In this document: positions 53,967 to 64,000 of the stretch, piece by piece
Position numbering within the stretch: position 1 is the first letter of the stretch
How the letters are laid out: each line of letters begins with the position of its first letter
DNA from: Blasia pusilla
Taxonomy: Eukaryota; Marchantiophyta; Marchantiopsida; Blasiales
NCBI GenBank assembly: GCA_050084515.1
Contig: CM114272.1
Location: 21,142,001-21,206,000 of the forward strand
Length of the DNA: 64,000 nucleotides
Reading direction: 5' to 3'
The notes under the pieces: model-generated
What the model was told of the DNA's origin: nothing
The model's database searches: none
The model's input: the letters and a program-made list of their open reading frames with translations, nothing else
Position numbers and translations under genes: made by a program

Positions 53967-56694
53967 ATGGGTGAAGCAAGCAAGGAGGAAGGAGCCTCGA
54001 ATCATCCTAGACCAAGCCACTTAGTGTTAATAGAAGAACACCTACTATCTCTAGCTATCCCCCTTAGGCAGTGCTACTTCCTTGAACTCTATTTGTAGAA
54101 GATCCACTTATTGTTGATACTGTCGAATCTGCTGTGAAGCCTGCTTCACTTGTGCATGCAACTGATCCGCCCCACACTCAATATTAATTGCCAAAATTTC
54201 CCAGTGTCGCGCATTGTGCTTGCACCAAGTCGGCTTGAGCTTTACAAAGTGTTGCCTTGGTGTCGTCGAGCTTTTGACTCCGAAGCTCGATTTAGAGTTG
54301 TAACATGCTTTGTTGTGCTTCATTCTCTGACGAAGACTATGCGGTGCTATCTAAGTCATTCATTTCTCGGATATACTACTCCGCTCCCGCCTCATCGCCT
54401 ACGCGTAATACCTTCTGTAGATGGTTCATGTGGAGTGTTGAAGATAATAATCCCTTTGCTTTGCAAGTCTTAGCAAGGATAGAACCGTTAATTAGTCTAG
54501 TCAAGGAACCTGTGGCCGAAAGGTGTTCCGCCCATGAACGTTAGTTGTACTTGGTGATGACCTGTTACTTATGTTCATGGGAGGAAGACCTGGCAGCTAG
54601 ATTGCGAGCACAACCCCGTAGAAATTGAGAAGAGCTAATTGTCCATCCATGGAGTTGCACTTCCTAGCGATCTTGGATGAACAACCAAGATCTGGATTCC
54701 CAAGGGGTACCCATGGACGAGGACCAACAATCAGCTCGGAATCATAAAGTTGAGCGTAGGAACAAGTAGCAAGAGGACCACCCATCCTGGAAACCGCCAG
54801 GAGTAGCTCCCAGTCCTCATCCTTGTGTGAAGCCGAAGAGCAGGAAGAGGGACAGAAGTGCTTCACCCCGCACTTCCCCTATGCCTTCAAGGTCAGATGA
54901 CAATACGACTTGGAATCCCTTTGGGGATTTAGGGGATGAGGTACCTAAAAGGCCTCCGAAGCCTGAACCCTATACCTCCCCATTCACGAAGAACTAGTCC
55001 GATACCTAACAGCCGTACACATTAGATGGCCAACGTTAGGACAATGTTTATGAGATATCCCACTTTTGCGGGAGGTCAGAGAGATGATGTGGACAAGTTT
55101 GTGCTTGAATTTACCCATGTAGCTAAGGCTAATGAGGAAGGTTTGGAGGAAGAGTTATTACGGGTCTTTCCAAGCTGGTTGAAGAAACGAGCTAGCCAAT
55201 GGTATGACGGACTTGAAGCCGAGGCTAGGGAGACTTGGAAGGGGGTCTTGCAAGCCTTCATGCATGAGTTCGGGGACTTGGAATTCGAGGATTGGCTCCT
55301 AATGAAGCTTTGTGACTTAAGAAGGAGGAAGAAGGAGACCTTGAGGGATTACACTCAGAGATTCTGAAGCTTGGAGAATAAATTAGAGCACACCACTACC
55401 TCCCAATTGGAAGATTGGTTTGTGTAAGGACTTTCGAAACAAATGGACAGGTACTGCCACCGGGGCCAAGAGGACTCGGTGGAAGCAATCATTGCATCCG
55501 CGGAGGCATACAAAGCCTCCAAGAAATCCCATAAAACACAAAGACGGCCCCATCAATAGCGAGGCTCTTCGTGGCCCAGATCTTGGTCCGAGGACGGAGC
55601 ATCTTCAATAGACAGCGAAGCTTCAACGGACAGTTCACTTGAGTCCTTGGATTTTGGGAAAGACTCCAAAGCTCGAGGAAAGTGGAAAGTGAAGAACCAT
55701 AAGAGTTCCTCAAGGCGTGGGCAAAAATCCAAGTTAGAAAAGCATGTTAGCCGGAAGTCTTCAAGCCCTGCACATAAGCCAACAAGGGATGCGCGAAAGT
55801 CTACCATTGAGGAATTAACAAAAAAATTGGTTGAATTAAAATTGCACCTAGCGGCTCAGAAGGACTCCTGAAGGAGAGCACGTCTGATGAGGTCGAATGT
55901 GTGGTGCAATGCCTGCGGAAACCAAGGGCATACTGCATAGGAGTGTCACCTTCAAAGGGATCTTTGATGGGTTTAGGAGGATCCAACCGTGGAAGATGGC
56001 TGGTATGAAGCATAACAATGGGAAGGGTGCTATGCAATCCAAACCGTGCCAATACCTAATCCCGAACAAAATTGGATTCCGAGGTATGTGCCCTGGAGTA
56101 CGGTGAACAAAGACCTTTGCAAAAAATCATGGGACCTGTTGCCTTCACTCCAACTATCAAAAGAAACTGCTTCTACAATTTCAGAGCAGTGGAACACTGG
56201 GCAAATAATTGCCCAAACCTGAAGAGACCATTGGGATTGAATCCCTTGTGCGGAAATACCGCGGTGGAGTGCCCGAAACCAAAGGTTCCTCGATTTTTGG
56301 TGAAGTATGTGGCCACCCTAGCAGCACAAAGTGAGGCCAAGAATGAAGTAAATGTTCAGCTAGTACGAGTGAAGGCGATATCTTCTTCGAAGTCTAGTAA
56401 AAGGGTTACTATCCGGGAGGAGGAGCCCAAAAGAAAGACGGCAAAAGAGTCTTTGGATTGGCCCGAAGCGCTCTTGAGCAAAGTCCTTGCGGTGACCACG
56501 AGGTTGAAAACAAAGCATGTTGCAAAGACTTAGACTAGGGCTACCTCTTTGTCTTTGCCCAACAACAAAGACTCTAAGAAGAAGGCTGAGCCTCTTCATG
56601 CAAGAAAGCCATCATGAAGTGAGATGTGGACCTGGCCTTCGATCAAAACCATCCGAAATATTTTCATCAGGATGTCGAAGAACAAGTTTGTGCT
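53967..56694 (+). pseudogene. G1 gypsy gag, second plus copy
   Basis: ATG at 53967 (MGEASKEEGASNHPRPSH). The gag domain is at 55026-55367 (DKFVLEFTHVAKANEEGLEE, KKRASQWYDGLEAEARETW). The zinc knuckle near 55910-55950 reads CNACGNQGHTA, a stop, then EC. A degenerate second knuckle CFYNFRAVEHWANNCP and a shortened third (LCGNTAVEC, internal residues deleted) follow at about 56165-56275. Stops elsewhere. A 334-bp antisense insertion lies at 54092-54425. It is cut at 56694 by a reverse LTR. Confidence 0.88.
54092..54425 (-). repeat. Antisense piece of the G1 accessory ORF inside gag
   Basis: The minus frame reads INIECGADQLHAQVKQASQQ, like VNMECGADHLCAQVQQASQQ at 51110-51050. The plus-strand gag copy at 20350-20380 lacks this stretch, so it is an insertion with clear edges (before: CTACTTCCTTG; after: TGGAGTGTTG). 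Confidence 0.85.
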
Positions 56695-57484
56695 TGTAAT
56701 GTACAAGGATAATAGAAAATACTTATTTTGGGAGTATTTAGAAAGTTCGATCCCCAAGAAGATCACTATTATCTGAAAAGAGAGCTTTAAGGTGTATTGT
56801 TTATGTAAAGGTGATGATTCTATTTATTCAAAACACATTCAAACATTCATCAGGTCGTTCTTCTCTTAATAAATACCAAGATTTCCTTTCCTGTGTTCTC
56901 TCAAGTGGTATTGAACAAACTCTTTGGCATATGCTTCCTTAACACAAAAGAACCTCACAAAGATCTCAATCACCACATGGCTTCTCCTACTCTCGGAAAA
57001 AATCCGTCTCGGCATGTTACTCTCTGTCAAACAGATTTCCTACATCTAGCGATTGATTATTCTTCTAGTAAAAGATGCTCTCCCAATCATTTTTTACTCT
57101 ACAGACCCAGTAGGATCTCTCATACAGATACACTGCACATTAGAATGAAGAAATGAGATCTCTGCTATTCCATCAAGAATAAAAAGGTTGTAAAGTGTGT
57201 ACAAGCATGAGAGGGTACTACTATCTGGCTCGGATCATTCCTATATCATAAGGACGTTGCACTAGAATGATGCTAGAACTCCTTTGATAGTCTTTAAATA
57301 ATATCTTAAACGATGTCAATATCAAAGATTTGAAGCACTTCTTTAGAGTCAACACCTCTTGAGATATTGTAACTACTTTAATCTACGGTTCTCTTAACTT
57401 TCCTATGATTCCTTGGAATTTGTTGGTCGTAACTGTTCTACCTTCCAATCTGTTCTGAAAAGGTATGCCTCTTGGTTGCTCTAG
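56695..57484 (-). mobile_element. G1 LTR, minus orientation, truncated
   Basis: On the plus strand it begins TGTAATGTACAAGGATAATA and follows the reverse complement of 53300-53896 and of 19800-20190. It ends at about 57484, where G2 sequence starts. With 52614-53896 it gives gag flanked by two LTRs in inverted orientation. Confidence 0.8.
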
Positions 57485-57485
57485 G

Positions 57486-58030
57486 TGTTGTGTTGCACGA
57501 TAACTGGGGAGAGGTATTCCATTTGGTTAGTCCAAGAGGTAGAGTGTTTTTTCCGTAGTATTCCTTGTTAGATTCACGAGCGCAATCTTGGATGTTGGGG
57601 AAGGCGGCATTCACAGGTTTGGGCCTGACGAGGTTCAATGTGGAGCGTTGTCCATTCCAGATACATACATACTTGGGTGGAGCAAGTACCACAAAGTTGA
57701 TCACCTGATAGGAGATCATGGTGAGGGTTTTCCCAGGACATCCTACATATGAGTCCATGGTCCGAGCTAAGGCGATAGTGATCGATGTTGAGTCCTACAA
57801 TGTCTTGGTTGGAGGAGCAATGTTATACCCAATGGGGTTTTTCTTGGATTATTGGGAGGAGTCAGCGTCCTACAGACCAAATGGCAGTCAAGTGATGGGC
57901 AACTTAGCTCATTACCCGTTCGGGTGGAGTGATCGAGCGACGGCCAAGAGAGATGGCAACATTAGCAGCATTCAGCAGCGCCATCACGTGACCTTGTGAT
58001 TTGATTGAGGGGCATGTCCATGCAGACGAC
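57486..58030 (+). pseudogene. G2 protease-region fragment, plus orientation
   Basis: LLDSRAQSWMLGKAAFTGLG, where the minus copy has FDSGA (Gly to Arg, so inactive), then FPGHPTYESMVRAKAIVID, VLVGGAMLYPMGFFLDY and GSQVMGNLAHYPFGW. Parallels 39124-38590 reversed. The match ends at about 58030. Confidence 0.85.
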
Positions 58031-60433
58031 ACACAAAGAGGATGGGGTTTGAGTATCCTTCCTCCGATGGTGACACGTGTATATTTTAGTCTCCTCTAGT
58101 GATGACACGTGTAACACAAGAACTAAATTAACATAAGAGAAGAGTTAAACCTAAATTAACGAGCAAGATGCCTTTCCTCACGGGAGAACTTCACCTATGC
58201 ATAGCATAAGCATTATGCTAGTTTAAACTAATTTCACTTAACATAAGAATATACCAAACAATTTAGAATCATCTCTACATCATTCAATTCTTCCACTTTC
58301 TTCTTATTGTCTCAATAAAGTAGGAATATTAAGCTTCTATGGAATTTAATTTTTAATTTTTATAAAGTCCTAGTTACATTGCTAAAATAAGTTCTAAATA
58401 TGTGTATTAATGAGATTCTCATAAGGACAACAATAGTTTTTTTTCTTTATCACGATGCATCATTCCTTCTTTTTTATGTCATACGCATTTATAATTCAAA
58501 AAAGATAAATTTTAATTTCCACATTCCTTATGGAATATATTTATAAAATTCTAATATATGCAATTCACATATTTTAAAGGGATACAATCTCGAGCATAGA
58601 AAAATGAAAATCTTTCATTTATTTTGTACGTAAATTTATATCAATAGTAAGCTATGTTTTGTTTACAATAGTGAGTAAAGAGTTGAAATATATGGACAGT
58701 AGTCAAAATCAAAATAGTTGCCAACTAGAAAACATACATAGGAATATTGCATGAAGGTTATATAATATAAGTACAATTTTTTGGTAATGATGGAGATGAA
58801 ATTGAAAAGTGAATCGGAAGATAGAGAATGTGTGGGCAATGCTTTCCGAAAATCAAACTTATCTATTGATATTAATCTTAACCAAAAGAGTCAAAGTGCA
58901 AGACTTGATATGACCACAAATCCCTCCAATCAATTAACACTACCGGCCCCCATATGTTTTCTTAGTGTACTTGTGATATTTAGCCCAAATTGCCTCATCA
59001 TTTGCCAGCTCAAGAAAGCAGAGGTAAATATATGTCTCTACAACACATGATACAGTTGCGAATCAAAATTGAAAATCTAGAAGGTTGCATATATTATACA
59101 ATCCTAATTATCTTTTCAAAAGAAGAAAGATGTATTAGAAGGCCCTTTTTTTCCAATTTTTGTACTGCATTTGAAAAGCTAAATCCATAATAAAAATCCA
59201 AGCTAACAAGAAAATTTTGAGGTATGATCTGAAAATAAATCATTAGTTATTATACTTGTATTTGCGCACGAAAAATATTATTGAAGAATCATTTTTTTCA
59301 TTATAAAAATTTAAATATAATTTCCACTTTATTAAACCTTGAAGGAGTAAGAATATTCCATGCTACTAAATAACTCCACTCCTCAATTAAAATTTAAATA
59401 ATACTTGATTCCCCTAAATAATTCCACCCTTCCATAAAAGTTTCAACAATATCTATTCTTCACCTCCATTCTTCCCACCAAAATAACATCCATTACTTTA
59501 ATCATTAATTAATCTTAATTAATGACAGAATTTCCCTCTTCCATTCAAATTCATTTTTCCTTCCTAGAATATAAAGTATGAATTAAGGGAAAATAATTAC
59601 AATTTTGTTACTATTTTGTTTTATTATGCATATAGCATCGCTAATTATAATATGGATGAGGGCATAAAATTAGGAGGATTCTCAAAGAGCTAATATATTA
59701 TAGACATGTATAGTATAACTATAATTTGTTTTTACTTTGCTGAGCATCCATTGAGATATGTGTCTCTTTATAACTCATAAGCTTGTTATATTTTCACATA
59801 TTTTATTTATTTGATTATTTTTTTATGAAGGGGTGATTTTTCATTATTGTAGATGTGAGATACTTTTCCATGGTCCCCTCTTGATTTTTCCATCTACAAC
59901 TTAAGATTTAAGCACCCACATAAAATCAAAAGATGTATCCATATTTTTCGTTTTCACCTTTAACCACGTATTTATAAAATAATCTATATAAAATAATCAA
60001 AAAGTTTTATGTCAACAAATTAATGTAATTGTTTGAACTCCAACAAAAAGGTCAAACTAATGAAGAAGGATCATGACATCCAAGATATCAACAATATTAC
60101 CGAAAGGCAAAATAGTATTGAGATAAGAAAAGGACCGTAAGTTAACACATAAATTGATCAATAATATTTAATGTATATTTTTTATTAAAAATTATCCTTT
60201 TTTATAACTTCTTTTATAATTTCATCTTCATGCTATATCTTAATTTCCAACAATTATGTAACAATTCAGGAAATGTATGCACTTGTGCAAGATTTTAGTG
60301 AACATGATTCAATCATAGAGTCATAGATAAAGTTATAAGAAGCATTAAGTTTGTTTAAGATATGCTTTCAAATTCAACACTCATCTATTTTCTATTGATG
60401 TCGGACAACCATTATTTCTACAAGATAAAGGAG

Positions 60434-60473
<40 letters not shown>

Positions 60474-60750
60474 CTTATCTTATGATAAATTTTCTTTAAC
60501 TTTTAAAATCATACAATTTAAATTTATTATTCTAAGAAAAATTCTCTTTCATTTCATTTTTATCAAAATTATCCAATTTGGATATGTAATCTCAAATCCC
60601 ATCATTATGAAATATAATATTTTACTAATATAATAAGTTATTAAATAGATGTAAAAAATCCTACAATTTTTTCCTAATGTCTGTAAAATAAGGAAAAAAA
60701 TATATTTATTCTCTCTTAGCCCAAGCTGAACAACCAATTCTTCTAATTTA
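58031..60750. other. AT-rich stretch, no gene recognised
   Basis: Much more AT-rich than the rest of the window, with long A and T runs. No ORF gives a recognised protein and I see no LTR or tRNA. Two GACACGTGTA words lie at 58070-58115. It lies between two oppositely oriented G2 pieces. Confidence 0.6.
60439..60471. repeat. (CT)n microsatellite
   Basis: About 16 uninterrupted CT units in the AT-rich stretch. Confidence 0.95.
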
Positions 60751-62650
60751 CACGCTCTATCGCGGGTCTAGCGGGCATCTCCACCATCCTAGCAACTGCA
60801 ACCTGTCATGAAATCTGAGGTGGATGGTCCGAGCATCGACTCCAAGGGCAAGTCCATCACCTCCTCTGCAATCACCTCTGAACATGATTCAAGAACACCA
60901 TCTCCATGCTCACATAGCCTAGCAGCCATCTAGAAAACCTCGGCGGGCGTACCTCCCAACATCATAACATCAAAAGCATAAAACAAAGGATCACAGTACA
61001 TCATTGTGGCCGCCCCCAACATCGTACTCGATACATGCTCCTCCCAAGCATCAGCAACATGAGTCTTTGCACTTGCTTCTCCCATCGTCCTTCGTGCCTA
61101 TACACCAAGAACATCAACTCTCCGGGAACTCTTATCAAGACCCATGGATGGGGTCCTCATCACCTTGGACAACGTAAGAGATTGAGGAAGTCGGGTTTGT
61201 TTCCTGGCCTTCCCTCTTAGTGGATCCAACTTTGCGGCTGCTCCAAGCGTAACAACAGCGGTTGCCTCCAACTGGACAATCGCACACATCCAGCCAAGAT
61301 CCTTCATATCTGTGGCAACTTGATAAGACGTCGATGCCATTGATCCCACATCGGGTAACCGCAATGCCATAATAGCAATCTGCTACTGCAACTGCTATAT
61401 CTAAGCACAATGAGCAGCCATCCTAGCCTCATGCCCGACATCTCCCTCAAAGCGTCTTGGTGGTGGAACTCTACTTGCTCCACGAGTGACTCCACCACCC
61501 CCTCCGGAAAATCTAACTCCTTGTCCCCGAACGGGACCACCTGATACACGACCTCTAGGCCCACCTAGACGCGCAACTCGCTTTGGTGCCCTCTTTAGCC
61601 CTCGGTCTGGACATAATTCAGGGTGTAGGCTAAAACATCTGGCGCGTGTATAATCATACCTATGCCAATAGTCACACTGATAAACTCTTGTTGTAACCCC
61701 ATCTCCTCCTCTATGTTGAGGCATGCATCCACTGTAGTGACGGGTGCAATCGCGCCGGTAATGGGCTACATCACATAGCCAACAAAATAATCGCAAGCAG
61801 CTGCAGTTGAGCCACATATGAAGGCGCAGGTCTTTGTGGCACCGCCTCCTAGTTTCCTCCCTGAGTTTGTGGTGCCACAGACCTCTCTCAAAATCCACGT
61901 TGTTGCACTCGTGATGTAGGAAATCGTGATTGCTCTAGCCCCAAACCCATGGTGGCTACACTCTCCTCAATGGTGTTGCGCTCAATATTCTTGAAAGTCA
62001 TGAAAACATCTCTCAACATAGGTGAGGTGTGCATAATAAGTACCCCATCCCTCACATGTTTCCACTTATCTCGGTCCAACATTGCGTACCATGTCTGGAT
62101 AGCCTGGGACTTTTTCACCCCCTAAGTGACGCTAATCAACCAACGCAAGCGAGTGTAGGCCTCACACAAACTCTCTCGGGCGCCTCTGGAAGTCGTGGAT
62201 GCTCCGCAACTTCTCCGTTCCGTACCCCCGTATAGCTTGTCGGAAACTTTGCAAAGAACTCAACCACATGGTTGAACCTAGGACGAACCCGATTGTACGA
62301 TGAAACTCCCTAGTTTGAGTTACCCCTCCTAACCCATCACTGGTAAAGAGGAAGTAGCCTCTCCAAACTCCTCCTCCTCATTTGGAAACGGCTCAGTCCA
62401 TGACACATAGTGTGGGTCATAGTAGAATCTCCATGCCTCAATCTCTTGGGCATATCTCTGGGAGAACTCATGGAAATCGTCCATGGGTGCCCCCTCTAAG
62501 TGCTAGAACATACCGTTCCATGTTGTGAACGGGTTGAACTCTGTGGAGGTCCTAGCCCGTTGTGAGTCACACCAACTCCTAAACTCCACAATGAAGTCAT
62601 GCAACTCTATCTTGCACGGAACGGCTACAATCGGCACGACACTCGAGAAT
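60751..62650 (-). pseudogene. G2 gag fragment, third copy
   Basis: Parallels 39139-42040 without the family-4 LTR: LRLPDVGSMASTSYQVATDM, GGPRGRVSGGPVRGQG, knuckle 2 degraded (CDYWHRYDYTRARC, second Cys to Trp and His to Tyr, FSLHPEL kept), knuckle 1 as CWLCDVAHYRRDC, then NTIEESVATMGLGLEQSRF and the SWTEPF-like region near 62385. Frame broken. It stops at 60751 exactly where the plus fragment at 57486 starts in element coordinates (within about 15 bp). Confidence 0.85.
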
Positions 62651-63912
62651 GGGATGTCGTGCTCAACGGCAAACCCTCCTCAATCAACAATACACGCTAT
62701 GCTCCCCAGTGATGGTGCAGCTCCGCGATCGAGATGGTGCGGTGCGGCCACGTGCGGCACGGCACGACACGATAATTGGCGGCACATTGCGACTATGGAC
62801 ATCACGACACAATCCTAGATCCTCGCCGAGCAGCTACCAATCACAACAGAGCAAAGCCAGAAGAAAACTCGGACCCCATCAATCCAAAAGGTCATTGTCC
62901 AATCAACAACGGTGAAGAACGCCGCCGATGGCGGCCAACAAACAGAGCAAGGGCGGCTCGAATGGACAGTGAAAGTTAATACTAATCATGATATCTTTCA
63001 TATGGGTAAATATGGTTCTATTTTAACCTTATTCAAAAATTCAATGTTCTTGTTTTTTCCCACTCCACTAACTCCTTAAACTATGGGTCAACTCACTAAA
63101 ATTACTCACATTTGGCTTATACTCCATTAAGCCCCATACATATTGGATCAACACCCACTAAATAAAATTTCCACTCACTTTAACCTCAAGCTCCTAAGTT
63201 TCACTTGTCCTTTCCACAATAATAAAAGATTTTTTCATTTTTGTTCCTCAACTTAGAAGTTACCAAGAATTTCAAAATTCTTTATCATAACTTTTTGCTC
63301 ACATGTTCAAATTGTGCACCGTTCCTTTGAAAACATGCACAACTTCTTGATCTACAACACCATCAAATTGATTTCTTCATTTGACCTTCCAATAAAAATT
63401 GATAGAAATTTTCGTGGAGCCCTTCAATCTGCACTCCTACGAAAAATTTGCCAGCGCTTCCCCGCTGATTACTCCTAAACAAAATTGTAAACTTGTGAAA
63501 ACACAAATCAGAGAGCTACATGGTGCTCCCAAGAGCACCGGCATGGAGCAACATATCCCCATACTCAATCTCTATCAAAATTTGGGCAGCGCTTCCGTGC
63601 GCCACTCTCCTACACAAAAAATTGGACCACTAAACAGCAAACATAGCGGCTCTTGCTTGCGTGAGCATCCCATGAGTTGTTGAACGGGGAACACGGTCTC
63701 CAACCTGCACCAACAGCAAGTGACTGGCGAGCTCCTCCATTGAAGCTCTCTCACTCCATCATTCTCTTTTTGTAAATCGATCAAATCTCTCCATGGTGTG
63801 CACTCTCTCTCATGTCAAACCTAACCCGCTCTCCTAATGAGAGGCTTGGGTTACACACACAAGGCAAGGAGGACCATAGCTCCGCCGCCTCATGCTAAGA
63901 ATTTCAACAAAG

Positions 63913-63913
<1 letters not shown>
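62651..63913 (-). repeat. G2 leader and 5' LTR, third copy
   Basis: CGGCACGACACTCGAGAATG is followed by the same order as 44080-44280. Then 63280-63900 matches 45600-46250 (TACATGGTGCTCCCAAGAGC, GGCAGCGCTTCCG, GAGAGGCTTGGGTTACACAC). The middle (about 62970-63270) has no counterpart that I could align. Confidence 0.7.

Positions 63914-64000
<87 letters not shown>
63914..64000. repeat. (CT)n microsatellite running off the window
   Basis: At least 43 CT units from GAGCTCTCTCT to the window end. It begins at the point in the G2 LTR where other copies have short CT-rich stretches (33470-33490). Confidence 0.95.

Noticed and set aside
1-64000. tRNA, rRNA, CRISPR or bacterial operon signals
   Set aside because: None found on either strand; the tandem arrays are microsatellites, a minisatellite or LTR pieces.

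Overview
The window is land-plant nuclear DNA, inferred from one spliced plant-type MRS2/CorA magnesium transporter gene, a spliced remnant of a BIG-type ARF-GEF gene, and about 50 kb of nested Ty1/copia and Ty3/gypsy retrotransposons. I cannot name the species. The transporter is long for its family, and one gypsy family carries a cytosine methyltransferase, a capture I recall being reported for retrotransposons of charophyte algae. That makes me lean toward a non-angiosperm, but only weakly. I see no tRNA, rRNA, CRISPR array or bacterial operon.

Layout. 167-4408 (minus) is the MRS2 gene, with six exons and an apparently intact frame. 4409-8130 has no recognisable gene. 8190-8960 holds copia scraps and pieces of a gypsy LTR. 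10218-11022 is the 3' end of a gypsy element (family G1: end of an accessory ORF, polypurine tract, LTR). 11055-11735 is a broken Sec7-domain gene fragment. 13350-31430 is a nest built on G1 elements in both orientations. Into it were inserted a G1 solo LTR (22778-24268), two family-3 LTRs one inside the other (16330-19154), and a whole copia element (26052-31162). 31440-49450 is a second gypsy family (G2) in plus orientation, split by a second G2 copy in minus orientation (about 33171-46608). That minus copy was itself hit by two family-4 solo LTRs and one family-3 solo LTR. 49485-57484 is again G1. 57486-64000 holds a rearranged third G2 copy around an AT-rich stretch, and ends in a CT microsatellite.

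The most interesting content is the G2 polyprotein. In both large copies the order is gag with two zinc knuckles, aspartic protease, a C5 cytosine-methyltransferase domain, reverse transcriptase, RNase H, integrase, and then a PHD-finger-like zinc domain. In chromatin terms this is a DNA-methylation writer plus a putative histone-tail reader in one retroelement. Both copies are decayed (stops, frameshifts, a lost catalytic cysteine in one), so activity would belong to their ancestor. The G1 family has a tRNA-Asp-type primer site and an extra coiled-coil-rich ORF between pol and the 3' LTR.

All calls come from reading translations and comparing copies inside the window. No database search was possible, so boundaries marked approximate should be treated so.
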